Origin: Sphingobacterium olei
GTDB taxonomy: Bacteria > Bacteroidota > Bacteroidia > Sphingobacteriales > Sphingobacteriaceae
Length of the DNA stretch: 64,000 bases
Direction of reading: 5' to 3'
NCBI RefSeq assembly: GCF_005048855.1
Contig: NZ_SUME01000010.1
Span: forward strand, 62,001 to 126,000
Of the stretch, positions 35,508 through 44,326 are shown in pieces. The notes under the pieces were generated by a model, which saw only the letters and a program-made list of their open reading frames with translations, did no database searches and had not been told where the DNA came from. The translations under genes and the position numbers were made by a program. How positions within the stretch are numbered: position 1 is the stretch's first letter; every line of letters starts with the position of its first letter.

Positions 35508-35607
35508 TGTAAAGAACCTTTTTCTTTACATACCCCTTTCGCTTAATATACGGAGTTAATATTGGTGCTTGTTGGTGTAAAGTTAGTATTAAACGGCTAA
35601 TAAATTG

Positions 35608-35681
35608 TCGGGATGGCAGGATTTGAACCTACGACCTCCAGCACCCCATGCTGGCGCGATACCTGGCTACGCTACATCCCG
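35608..35681 (-). tRNA. tRNA-Pro (anticodon GGG)
   Basis: On the - strand the cloverleaf is complete: acceptor stem CGGGATG/CATCCCG with discriminator A, anticodon stem CCAGC/GCTGG around the loop ATGGGGT (anticodon GGG), and T-arm with GGTTCAAATCC. The length is 74 bases. No CCA is encoded. It decodes CCC and CCU. Confidence 0.95.
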
Positions 35682-35784
35682 ATAATGCAAAAGTATAATA
35701 AAAAACAATAAATAAAAATAGATCGGTAAAATTTTAAATCATTAAAACTTCTGAACAAAAAACACCTTTTGGTTTTAAAAGTAT

Positions 35785-36525
35785 TTATAGTGCTGCCACT
35801 TTTCCACTCGAGGAAGTATTAAAGTTTCTTTTGGCAGGAGATCCTTTATAAGATATTCGTGCGCTGGATGATGCATTTGCTTCTAATTCCTCCGTTACCC
35901 ATATAAGGGACTTCGCAGATGAACTTGCATTTACCGTAGCTGTTGTTGTCTTTAATCCACTTAGATCTGCTGAAGCACTTGAAGATGTCTGAATAGTGCC
36001 TGTTGATGCTGTTCCAGTAAGCACAGCCTTAGCACTACTTGTCGCCTTTAAAACCAATATATTGCTTTCCACCTTTCCCTGATATTTTGCAGAGGACGAT
36101 ATAGAGGCAGTTATATTTTTAGCTTTTACATTCATGTTTAGTTGTCCGGAAGAAGAAACCTGAATATTTAGATCATTGGATACGACTACAGGATGGATGT
36201 TAAGAACAGCGCTTGATGAAATAGTGATTGTATTCAGACCTTGATTTCCATATATTGCTACTTTCACATTACGTATGGTTTTGAGACCTCGGCTGTTCTC
36301 AATATGTATTTTAAGCGTGCCATCTTCTACCGTTGTTTTGATATATTGTAGATCACTTTTTTTCTCGACTCGTACAACTACTTCCTGACGATCCGACTTG
36401 ATGTACTCTGCAACAATTCCGGTGGCCACTGAAATGCCATTGTAAGAACCCGTTTTTCTTATTTCTTGTTCTTGTGCAAACGCGAGGTTGGTAATAAGTG
36501 TTAGAAGAATGATGATACTTTTCAT
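35785..36525 (-). CDS. Head-GIN domain (DUF2807) secreted protein
   Basis: The 246-aa protein has a signal peptide (MKSIIILLTLITNLAFAQ) and a repetitive beta-structured body with SSSA/SSSG turns recurring about every 20 residues (ITISSSAVLNI, VSSSGQLNM, ISSSAKYQG, TSSSASADL, ASSSAKSLI, ASSSARISY, TSSSGKVAA). This is the right-handed beta-helix pattern of the head-GIN/DUF2807 family, which is very common in Bacteroidota and of unknown function, probably periplasmic or surface-exposed. It is monocistronic on the - strand after tRNA-Pro. Confidence 0.88.
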   Translation of the reverse strand: MKSIIILLTLITNLAFAQEQEIRKTGSYNGISVATGIVAEYIKSDRQEVVVRVEKKSDLQYIKTTVEDGTLKIHIENSRGLKTIRNVKVAIYGNQGLNTITISSSAVLNIHPVVVSNDLNIQVSSSGQLNMNVKAKNITASISSSAKYQGKVESNILVLKATSSAKAVLTGTASTGTIQTSSSASADLSGLKTTTATVNASSSAKSLIWVTEELEANASSSARISYKGSPAKRNFNTSSSGKVAAL

Positions 36526-36693
36526 GTTTAACTAAATTAATTTTGCAATTTATGGTTGCAATAATACTAATTTCATTATAAATGGTATCTGTCGTATTAG
36601 GCCGAAGGCCTTTGTCTTTCGGTGAACGCGGATATATTGTCGGTAAACATCGATGACTTACGAAAGTGAACCAATGTATCTGAAGACAATAGA

Positions 36694-36918
36694 TTATCTT
36701 TTATTGATGATCCGCACATATAGCTCCTCGACTTTCTGACGTGCCCAGGGTGTTTTTCTCAGAAAGGTAAGGGACGATTTCATGCTTGGGTTTTCATTAA
36801 AACATTTAATATTTATTCGTTTACCCAAACCTTCCCACCCTCCATAATAGCTCACAAGGTGTTCAATGATAGTATCTAATCTTTTTCCATGTAAGGGATT
36901 GTTGAGTTGTTCTTGCAT
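36694..36918 (-). CDS. VF530 family protein (DUF2132)
   Basis: The 74-aa protein matches the VF530 family: NNPLHGKRLDTIIEHLV, YYGGWEGLGKRINIKCF, NENPSMKSSLTFLRKTPWA and RQKVEELY are its conserved blocks along the whole length. The solved family member is a small helical protein thought to bind DNA. The cellular role is unknown. Upstream lies an SRPBCC gene on the same strand, 51 bases away. Confidence 0.9.
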   Translation of the reverse strand: MQEQLNNPLHGKRLDTIIEHLVSYYGGWEGLGKRINIKCFNENPSMKSSLTFLRKTPWARQKVEELYVRIINKR

Positions 36919-36969
36919 AGGATAAAAGTAATAAAAATTATCATTTTCATTGGAAAGATCGAAGAGAAC

Positions 36970-37422
36970 CTATTCGCAAATCTCCTTTAAACGTTTGAGT
37001 GCCTTAGGCCACGTTTTGTCAAAATAAGCAACGTATTCATCATTCGTATCTACCGCTATATCGACGGTTGTAATACCACCATTTTCTTTAAAAGTATAAT
37101 TCTCCAGCGCTCCGGCCCAACCCGCTACTGCGGGTCCCTCCGTAATTTCGATATCGTTGTCCAATATGCCGTAATGTCGGATAGAGATGTATTCATTTGG
37201 AATATGTTCTGCAATTTGAGCGATCATCCCTTCACATTTCCCTGTCTCATTGGTGGAAGTAAAATAGATCTTGTCGCCTTTATTCCACCCACCTTTAAAA
37301 TCAGAAGTAGGATTAAATTCCGATGTCCATTGTTTGTATGTATCTCTGTTTAGCATGGTATCGAAAACTTTTGATACGGGTGCTTGAATGTCGATATTAT
37401 ATAGTAGAGTTTTCATAGTCAT
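36970..37422 (-). CDS. SRPBCC/AHSA1-like lipid-binding-fold protein
   Basis: The 150-aa protein has the START/Bet v1-like pattern: an opening strand DIQAPVSKVFDTMLNRDTYKQW, then the strand pair GGWNKGDKIYF, SIRHYGIL and a C-terminal amphipathic helix FDKTWPKALKRLKEIC. Such proteins bind hydrophobic ligands in a cavity; the ligand is unknown here. ATG 37416 (two codons in) is an equally good start. It may be co-transcribed with the VF530 gene. Confidence 0.83.
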   Translation of the reverse strand: MTMKTLLYNIDIQAPVSKVFDTMLNRDTYKQWTSEFNPTSDFKGGWNKGDKIYFTSTNETGKCEGMIAQIAEHIPNEYISIRHYGILDNDIEITEGPAVAGWAGALENYTFKENGGITTVDIAVDTNDEYVAYFDKTWPKALKRLKEICE

Positions 37423-37590
37423 TTATATTAATGCTTTAATTATAATAGATGTTTACCGTATTTTGTTTTAATCGTTTTTGATTTCGTCATTGCTTTTAAA
37501 ATCGCAGCTATTTAAATCAATTTTAGGCTTATTTTTTTGAAATAAACTTGCCATATGATAAGAAAACGCTTACGTTAAATAGGATAGAGA

Positions 37591-37634
37591 TTTATATTAT
37601 TTAATGACATTAACGTGTCATTAAATAATATAAA
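37591..37634. promoter_or_regulatory. Long perfect inverted repeat upstream of tetR
   Basis: Two 19-base arms (37591-37609 and 37616-37634, inner halves TTTAATGACA and its complement) around the 6-base loop TTAACG. No T-run follows on the coding side, so a role as operator or RNA structure is more likely than as terminator. It ends 49 bases before the tetR ATG. Confidence 0.6.
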
Positions 37635-37683
37635 AAAAATGAACTTTGCCTAACACTGTTAAATGATTTTATATATTTAAACA

Positions 37684-38283
37684 ATGGGCAGTAAAGAACG
37701 TATACAACGTCTAAAAGACGACAACAGAAATAAAATCCTCGATGCCTCTCTTCAGATTGTTAAAGAAGAGGGATGGCAGGCTTTGAGTATGCGTAAGATA
37801 GCGGATATTATCGAATATACTGCACCCATGATTTATGAATATTTTGCTAATAAAGAGGCGATCTTAACAGAACTTGCCAATCAAGGATATCTACTACTTG
37901 CTAAAAAGGTGAAAAATGCCAAGGATGAAACAACAGATTTGGAAAAACAATTAGAAGCAATGTGGTTCAGCTATTGGGATTTTGCTTTTGAAGAAAGAGA
38001 ACTTTACCAACTTATGTTTGGTGTGGGAACCGCTTGTTGCGGACTGGAAAAGACTTATACATGTGTCGAATCCCATGGTAAAATTATTAGTGATGTTATC
38101 CGCGAAGTAATGAAGGACCAACAACCGTCCGAAGAATTGGTCTGCCGAAAATACTTCACCTATTGGTCAGTTATTCACGGACTTATTTCGATCAACTTGG
38201 TCAACCAAGGCAACGGTGATGTTACCAATCAACAAGTGCTTAAAGATGCCATTTACGGTATCACCAGATCCCTAACCGGGTAA
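37684..38283 (+). CDS. TetR-family regulator of the adjacent efflux operon
   Basis: The 199-aa protein has the N-terminal TetR helix-turn-helix (KILDASLQIVKEEGWQALSM then RKIADIIEYTAPMIYEYFANKEAIL, about residues 17-60) and a helical ligand-binding C-domain with the Cys pair ACCG near 120 and another Cys in TYTC. It sits directly upstream of MFP-RND-OMF efflux genes in the same direction, the usual place for a local repressor that responds to a pump substrate. Candidate operators lie before it, between it and the MFP gene, and in the first codons of the MFP gene. Confidence 0.88.
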   Translation: MGSKERIQRLKDDNRNKILDASLQIVKEEGWQALSMRKIADIIEYTAPMIYEYFANKEAILTELANQGYLLLAKKVKNAKDETTDLEKQLEAMWFSYWDFAFEERELYQLMFGVGTACCGLEKTYTCVESHGKIISDVIREVMKDQQPSEELVCRKYFTYWSVIHGLISINLVNQGNGDVTNQQVLKDAIYGITRSLTG

Positions 38284-38317
38284 ATTTTTTTGTCTGTAAT
38301 AATACATTGTTAGACTA

Positions 38318-38332
38318 TTTAACGATGTTAAA
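38318..38332. promoter_or_regulatory. Candidate TetR operator (TTTAACGATGTTAAA)
   Basis: A 15-base palindrome with 6-bp arms and a 3-base centre, 65 bases before the MFP start. The same half-site pair TTAAC-N3-GTTAA occurs at 38420, and nearly at 37651 (TAACACTGTTA) upstream of tetR. Confidence 0.55.
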
Positions 38333-38397
38333 TACGTAATACTACAATACACACATTATAATTTTTCTCAACACATAAAAAATCATTAAATGATCTC

Positions 38398-39567
38398 ATG
38401 GAAACATTAACGCAACAACTTAACACTGTTAAACAATTTAATATTGTAAAAATTAGTTATTTCTTATCCGCTGTATTGCTCTATAGTTGTTCTACAGGTA
38501 CGAGTAAGCCAGTGGAACTTCCTTCTCCAAGTTTGCCCGTGATGACGGTCGAGAGCGTAGATGAAACACTTTATCGGGAATATCCTGCATCTATAGAAGC
38601 TTTGGCTAATATTGAAATCCGACCACAGGTAAATGGTACACTGGAGCGTATCTACATCGATGAGGGGGCAAAAGTCAGCAAAGGACAACCTCTTTTCAAG
38701 ATTAATGATCAAGCCTATCAAGAGCAATTGAATCAAGCAAACGCCAATCTGCAGGCGGCAAAAGCTGCGCTAGAAAATGCAGAACTAGAAGTAGAAAAAA
38801 AGACACGCTTAGTTAACAACAAAGTATTAACAGATTTTCAACTACAGACAGCTGTTAGTAGTCGAAACGCTGCAAAGGCAAGCGTACAGCAAGCGTTGTC
38901 TGCCGTAGAATCGGCTAAGATTAATCTCGGGTATACGCTTATAAAAGCTACTGTAGACGGATATATCGGCCGTTTGCAGAAAAAACAAGGAAGCCTAGTT
39001 GCTCCTACTGATCAAGAAGCACTTACGGAGTTATCCAATGTAAAAGAGTTACACGTTTATTTTTCTTTAGGTGAAAATGATTTCATTGATTTTAAAAATA
39101 ATGTCCAAGGAGCTAGCATAGAGCAGAAACTCAATAATCTTCCGCCAATAACATTGGCTCTATCGGATCAGAGTATTTATGAGCACGAAGGTAGAATTGA
39201 TATGGTAGATGGTCAATTTGACAAAAACACCGGTTCGATAACGCTTAGAGCTACATTTCGTAACCCCGAGGGTATATTACGTAGCGGCAATACCGGAAAA
39301 ATTAGAATTGAAAAGAAATATAGTCAGACACTTCTTATTCCTCAGGTGGCAACTGTAGAAATGCAGGATAAAATATTCGTCTATACGGTAGATAAGGAAC
39401 ACAAAGTTAGTCAGCAGCCTATAGAAATTATCGGTAAAAGTGGAGCGAACTACTTGGTGAAGAGTGGCATAAAACAAGGGGATAAAATTGTGTACAAAGG
39501 CATCGATCTCTTGCAAGATGGACAGCTTATTACTCCTCAGTTAGTATCAAAAGATAGCATCAATTAA
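38398..39567 (+). CDS. RND efflux periplasmic adaptor lipoprotein (AcrA-like)
   Basis: The 389-aa membrane-fusion protein bridges the inner-membrane pump and the outer-membrane channel. After an 18-residue polar extension it has a hydrophobic stretch and lipobox VLLYSC (Cys at about 31), so it is lipid-anchored. The barrel-sandwich halves are IEIRPQVNGTLERIYIDEGAKVSKGQPLF (quoted here as a region, about 76-105) and LGYTLIKATVDGYIG; a coiled-coil hairpin rich in Ala lies between them (about 110-170). The beta-barrel and MP domains follow. ATG 38398 is the only ATG before the lipobox in this frame. It is first in a tandem with the permease and OMF genes. Confidence 0.92.
   Translation: METLTQQLNTVKQFNIVKISYFLSAVLLYSCSTGTSKPVELPSPSLPVMTVESVDETLYREYPASIEALANIEIRPQVNGTLERIYIDEGAKVSKGQPLFKINDQAYQEQLNQANANLQAAKAALENAELEVEKKTRLVNNKVLTDFQLQTAVSSRNAAKASVQQALSAVESAKINLGYTLIKATVDGYIGRLQKKQGSLVAPTDQEALTELSNVKELHVYFSLGENDFIDFKNNVQGASIEQKLNNLPPITLALSDQSIYEHEGRIDMVDGQFDKNTGSITLRATFRNPEGILRSGNTGKIRIEKKYSQTLLIPQVATVEMQDKIFVYTVDKEHKVSQQPIEIIGKSGANYLVKSGIKQGDKIVYKGIDLLQDGQLITPQLVSKDSIN
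38420..38432. promoter_or_regulatory. Second TTAAC-N3-GTTAA palindrome inside the MFP start
   Basis: TTAACACTGTTAA, a 13-base perfect palindrome covering codons 8-12 of the adaptor gene. It shares its half-sites with 38318-38332; a repressor bound here could block elongation as well as initiation. Confidence 0.5.
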
Positions 39568-39590
39568 TATACTATAAGGTTAGACATAAA

Positions 39591-42500
39591 ATGCTTAAAA
39601 AATTTATAGAAAGGCCCGTACTGGCTACCGTTATTTCGATACTGCTGGTTATTTTGGGGATCATCGGGATCTTGAAATTACCGCTACAACAATTCCCTGA
39701 TATTGCCCCTCCTGCAGTACAAGTAACTGCCTTATATCCGGGTGCTAACGCTGAAACCGTATTACGCGCAGTCGCCCCATCATTAGAAGAATCTATAAAT
39801 GGGGTTGAGAACATGAGTTACATGAGCTCAACAGCTAGTAATGACGGATCCTTAATGATCACAGTATATTTTAAATTAGGAACAGATCCTGATCAAGCTG
39901 CTGTCAATGTTCAGAATCGTGTTTCCCAGGCAACGAGTCAGCTTCCAGCGGAGGTTATTCAAGCGGGTATCACTACAGCAAAGCAACAGAACAGCTTGAT
40001 CATGGTTTTGGATCTGTATACAGAGGATGAAGGGAAGTATGATCAAACTTTTATCACGAATTATGCGCAAATTAATATTATCCCAGAGCTTAAACGGATC
40101 TCGGGTGTAGGACAAGCCGTTGCATTTGGTGGTAGCAAAGATTATTCTATGCGGGTGTGGCTCAACCCTAATCAAATGGCCACTTATAAACTTACCCCAG
40201 CAGAGGTGATGGCGGCTATTCAGGATAAGAATGTAGAAGCTGCGCCAGGAAAATTTGGAGAAAGTAGCACAGAAGCATTTGAATTTGTTATTAAATACAA
40301 AGGAAAATTAAATCAACCAAGTGACTATGAAAATATCATCATCCGCTCAAATGTAGACGGTTCGATCTTAAGACTTAGGGATGTTGCACGAGTAGAGCTT
40401 GGTTCCTACACATACGCAAGTCACACCCGTATAAACGGCAAAGCAGGACTTAATATTGGGGTCATGCAACTCGCAGGCTCTAATGCGAATGAAATCCAGA
40501 TAGCTATCCAGGAATTTATGGAAAAAGCGTCGCTCAGTTTTCCTAAAGGAGTTAAATATCTGGTATTGTATAATACTAAGGATGCCCTAGATCAATCTAT
40601 TGATCAAGTAAAGCATACGCTTGTGGAAGCATTCATTCTGGTATTTCTGGTTGTATTTCTATTTCTTCAAGATTTTAGATCCACCCTTATTCCGGCAATT
40701 GCTGTTCCCGTCGCCATCATTGGTACGTTCTTTTTTATGCAGCTTTTTGGATTCTCGATCAATTTGTTAACTCTATTCGCACTTGTTCTCGCTATAGGTA
40801 TAGTAGTTGATGATGCCATTGTGGTCGTTGAAGCGGTGCATTCTAAAATGGAACATGATCACCTCCCACCTAAGTTAGCCACTACATCCGCTATGAGTGA
40901 GATCACAGGAGCAATTATCTCCATCACGCTAGTCATGTCTGCGGTATTTTTACCTATTGGGTTTATGGAAGGATCTACAGGCGTATTTTATAGGCAGTTT
41001 GCATTTACGTTGGCTATAGCGATAGTTATCTCCGCAATTAATGCGTTGACACTTAGTCCGGCACTCTGCGCGTTATTTCTTAAATCTTCACATCATGGTG
41101 GAGCAACAGGTAAAGAAATAGGTTTTAAAGAAAAGTTTTTCACCGGATTCAATGTCGGTTTCGATCGACTTACTAAAAACTATCTGGGCAGTCTTAAATT
41201 TTTGATTCGCTACAAATGGGTGGCATTGTCGGGTTTGGCCTTGGTACTTATTCTTAGCATATTTATGATCCGAAAAACACCAACAGGATTTATTCCGTCA
41301 GAGGATCAGGGATTTATTGCAATTTCACTTTCCATGCCTGCTGGAGCATCGTTGGATCGAACTTCTGAGGCGCTACGAGAGGCTGAGAGACAGTTACAAA
41401 CAGCCCCATTTACGAAAACTTTGAATGTGCTCGCTGGGTTCAATATTCTGACCCAGTCAACAAGTCCGTCTGCGGGTGTAGCCTTCATCTTGCTCAAACC
41501 GCATAAAGAACGGGGTGACATTAAAGATATTAATACCATCATGGGGGATGTGAATCAAAAATTAGCAAATATAAAGGGTGCAAATTTCTTTGTGTTTACT
41601 TTTCCTACTGTTCCTGGTTTTAGTAACGTAGATGGATTAGACATGGTTTTACAAGATCGTACGGGTGGGCAATTGGGTAAATTCAGTGAAATCGGTCAGG
41701 GATTTATCGGACAACTGATGCAGCGTCCCGAAATTCAAATGGCATTTACAACGTTCAAAGCTGATTACCCACAATACGAACTTCAGGTAGATGACATTAA
41801 GGCGGAACAACTTGGAGTGAATACAAAAGATATATTACAGACGATGCAAGCCTATTTTGGTAGCGCCCAGGCGTCCGATTTTAATCGATTTGGAAAGTAT
41901 TACCGAGTGATGGTACAAGCTGATATTGCAGATCGTACCGAACCATCATCTATGGATGGCATCTATGTAAAGAACAGGTCTGGCGATATGGTTCCGATCA
42001 ACACCCTTGTCAAATTGGATAGAGTATACGGTCCCGAAACAGCTTCTCGTTACAACCTCTTTAATTCTATCGGCATCAACGCGATTCCCAACCCTGGGTT
42101 TAGTTCCGGAGATGCAATTCGTGCCGTTGAAGAGGTTGCGAGTCAGCATTTACCTACCGGCTATACATATGAATTTTCAGGTATGACAAAAGAAGAAATT
42201 GTGTCGGGAGGTCAGTCCACCCTGATCTTTATCCTTTGTTTGATTTTTGTATATTTCTTACTGGCAGCACAATATGAAAGTTATATTATACCACTCGCAG
42301 TCGTTCTTTCCATTCCAACAGGAATATTCGGCGTATTCGCTGCCATTGGACTGACCGGAATCTCCAATAATATCTACGTACAAGTAGCACTTGTCATGCT
42401 GATTGGATTATTGGCCAAGAATGCTATTCTTATCGTCGAATTTGCTATTCAAAGACGCAAACGCGGGGAATCAATCTCAAATGCGGCGCTTGAAGCCGCT

Positions 42501-42797
42501 AAGCTTAGATTGAGGCCTATCATTATGACATCTTTGGCATTTATCGTAGGGATGATACCAATGATGGGAGCAGTGGGGCCATCTGCTCAAGGTAATCATT
42601 CGATCAGTATAGCGGCAGCGGGTGGTATGCTATCTGGAGTTGTATTGGGGTTATTTATTATTCCTATACTTTTTATCATATTTCAGTATTTACACGAAAA
42701 AATATCAAAATCGTCTTCCAAAGAACAGCATATACCGTTGGCTCCGAGAGCACGTCAGGAATTTGAGACAACATCTGTTCAGACCTACACCGAGTGA
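39591..42797 (+). CDS. RND multidrug efflux permease (HAE1, AcrB/MexB-like)
   Basis: The 1068-aa inner-membrane pump is driven by protons. The N-terminus MLKKFIERPVLATVISILLV is the typical HAE1 opening. TM4 has the paired aspartates LAIGIVVDDAIVVVEAV (around 405-420) and TM10 the lysine of MLIGLLAKNAILIVEF, with LRPIIMTSLAFIVGMIPM in TM11; these make the proton relay, and all are present. Two large periplasmic loops carry the drug pathway. The length and lack of heavy-metal (HME) motifs point to drugs or hydrophobic compounds. The stop is 25 bases before the OMF start. Confidence 0.95.
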   Translation: MLKKFIERPVLATVISILLVILGIIGILKLPLQQFPDIAPPAVQVTALYPGANAETVLRAVAPSLEESINGVENMSYMSSTASNDGSLMITVYFKLGTDPDQAAVNVQNRVSQATSQLPAEVIQAGITTAKQQNSLIMVLDLYTEDEGKYDQTFITNYAQINIIPELKRISGVGQAVAFGGSKDYSMRVWLNPNQMATYKLTPAEVMAAIQDKNVEAAPGKFGESSTEAFEFVIKYKGKLNQPSDYENIIIRSNVDGSILRLRDVARVELGSYTYASHTRINGKAGLNIGVMQLAGSNANEIQIAIQEFMEKASLSFPKGVKYLVLYNTKDALDQSIDQVKHTLVEAFILVFLVVFLFLQDFRSTLIPAIAVPVAIIGTFFFMQLFGFSINLLTLFALVLAIGIVVDDAIVVVEAVHSKMEHDHLPPKLATTSAMSEITGAIISITLVMSAVFLPIGFMEGSTGVFYRQFAFTLAIAIVISAINALTLSPALCALFLKSSHHGGATGKEIGFKEKFFTGFNVGFDRLTKNYLGSLKFLIRYKWVALSGLALVLILSIFMIRKTPTGFIPSEDQGFIAISLSMPAGASLDRTSEALREAERQLQTAPFTKTLNVLAGFNILTQSTSPSAGVAFILLKPHKERGDIKDINTIMGDVNQKLANIKGANFFVFTFPTVPGFSNVDGLDMVLQDRTGGQLGKFSEIGQGFIGQLMQRPEIQMAFTTFKADYPQYELQVDDIKAEQLGVNTKDILQTMQAYFGSAQASDFNRFGKYYRVMVQADIADRTEPSSMDGIYVKNRSGDMVPINTLVKLDRVYGPETASRYNLFNSIGINAIPNPGFSSGDAIRAVEEVASQHLPTGYTYEFSGMTKEEIVSGGQSTLIFILCLIFVYFLLAAQYESYIIPLAVVLSIPTGIFGVFAAIGLTGISNNIYVQVALVMLIGLLAKNAILIVEFAIQRRKRGESISNAALEAAKLRLRPIIMTSLAFIVGMIPMMGAVGPSAQGNHSISIAAAGGMLSGVVLGLFIIPILFIIFQYLHEKISKSSSKEQHIPLAPRARQEFETTSVQTYTE

Positions 42798-42822
42798 TAC
42801 AACATTTTTAAAAAATACATTC

Positions 42823-44244
42823 ATGAGCATAAAAAATAACTTCAGTATTACATTATTTTTATCCTTGTCGTTAACGGCTTGCCAGACGCAACAGGTGGTA
42901 AATACATTACCTCCGGAGCTTCCTGATCAATATAGGGCGGGAGATAGCATGGAATCGGAAACCAATATGGCATCCATACCATGGCGCGATTTTTTTCAGG
43001 ACAGCCTATTAAAAGAGTTGATAGACATCGCAATAGATCAAAATGTTGATATGCAGCTCGCCATCAAAAATATAGAAGCTTCGCAATTAATGCTTCGTCG
43101 AGCTAAAGCCGCATATCTTCCAAACCTTCAATTCAAGGTAGCCGCTAATAGTACCAATCCTTCTAATAACAGCATGAGTGGACTAAGCCTTGGCGAATTT
43201 TTAGGACAAAATCATGTAGAAGACTATACTGCGGCGCTTTCCCTTTCATGGGAAGCAGATATTTGGGGAAAGATTAAAAATCAAAAAGCAGCTGCATTAG
43301 CATCTTACCTTCAAACTGAGGAAGTAAGGAAAGCAGTACAGACACAGCTTGTTGCACAAGTCGCACAGGGTTATTACCAGCTTCTTATGCTTCACCAGCT
43401 TCACGATATTGCCCGACAAAATCTAAACCTGAGTGATAGTACCCTCCGCATTGTGCAACATCAATATGAGGTCGGTGATATCAGTCTACTTGCGGTAGAG
43501 CAAGTTGCAGCTCAAAAATTAGCAGCCGCATCTTTGATGCCCGATTTTGAACAGCAGATTCAGATTCAGGAAAATGCTATCCAAATTCTCAGTGGAAGAT
43601 TGCCGCAGGGAATCCGTACCATGGGAACGCTGAATACGATTGTTTTACCTTCTTACGTGGATGTTGGTATACCTGCAGAACTATTGAGTAAAAGACCTGA
43701 TGTTAAGCAGGCTGAGCTTGTTGTTACTGCAGCACATGCATATCAACAGTCCGCAAAAGCTAAAATGTATCCCTCGCTAGTGATAAGCGCGGAAGCAGGT
43801 GTCAATGCACTCAAAGCCAGCAATTGGTTCAATATACCAGCCTCTGTATTTGGCGCCGTAGCAGGCAGTATTACACAACCGGTCTTGCAACGTAGGGAAT
43901 TGAAAACGCAATATGAAATCGCTCGTGTTGAGCAAGAAAAAAGCGTCATTGTATTTAGACAATCTGTTATTAACGCTGTAGGAGAAGTTTCTGACGCACT
44001 GATTTCCATTCAAAAACTGAAACAAAAACAACAAATTGCCCAGGATAGAACAAATCGATTAAAGAATGCCATACAACATGCCGATCTACTTTTTGAAACA
44101 GGGATGGCTACATACCTGGAAGTAATTACGGCGCAAAGCAATGTTCTTCAAAGCGAATTAGAGCTTACACAGATTAAGAAAGCGGAATTATCCGCAGTAG
44201 TGAATCTTTACAGATCGTTAGGCGGTGGTTGGTCTGCTTTCTAA
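42823..44244 (+). CDS. NodT/OprM-type outer-membrane efflux lipoprotein
   Basis: The 473-aa TolC-family channel ends the tripartite pump. Start ATG 42823 gives MSIKNNFSITLFLSLSLTAC, a lipoprotein signal with lipobox LTAC at 17-20. Inside are the two TolC-type repeats, with WRDFFQDSLLKELIDIAI near 60, AALSLSWEADIWGKIKN, AQGYYQLLML, RPDVKQAELVVTAA (the RPD signature, about 285) and the second half GVNALK to the end. The open frame continues upstream into the permease gene, but that part is antagonistic in content. Spacing to the permease (25 bases) indicates one operon. Confidence 0.93.
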   Translation: MSIKNNFSITLFLSLSLTACQTQQVVNTLPPELPDQYRAGDSMESETNMASIPWRDFFQDSLLKELIDIAIDQNVDMQLAIKNIEASQLMLRRAKAAYLPNLQFKVAANSTNPSNNSMSGLSLGEFLGQNHVEDYTAALSLSWEADIWGKIKNQKAAALASYLQTEEVRKAVQTQLVAQVAQGYYQLLMLHQLHDIARQNLNLSDSTLRIVQHQYEVGDISLLAVEQVAAQKLAAASLMPDFEQQIQIQENAIQILSGRLPQGIRTMGTLNTIVLPSYVDVGIPAELLSKRPDVKQAELVVTAAHAYQQSAKAKMYPSLVISAEAGVNALKASNWFNIPASVFGAVAGSITQPVLQRRELKTQYEIARVEQEKSVIVFRQSVINAVGEVSDALISIQKLKQKQQIAQDRTNRLKNAIQHADLLFETGMATYLEVITAQSNVLQSELELTQIKKAELSAVVNLYRSLGGGWSAF

Positions 44245-44269
44245 GTGGTCCAGAAGAGATGACCAAGTT

Positions 44270-44317
44270 TTTGACAATGGGGGCCGACGACCTTTTTTAG
44301 ACGTCCCCATTGTCAAA
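44270..44317. terminator. Inverted repeat between convergent OMF and SDR genes
   Basis: TTTGACAATGGGG at 44270-44282 and its complement at 44305-44317 form a 13-bp stem with a 22-base loop. The position between two stops suggests a bidirectional terminator, although no clean T-run follows. A remnant of a small repeat element is the alternative. Confidence 0.5.
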
Positions 44318-44326
44318 TTATTCAGA

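Noticed and set aside
35507..35531. Hairpin ATGTAAAG/CTTTACAT after doxX as a terminator
   Set aside because: Only an 8-bp AT-rich stem without a following T-run; too weak to call.
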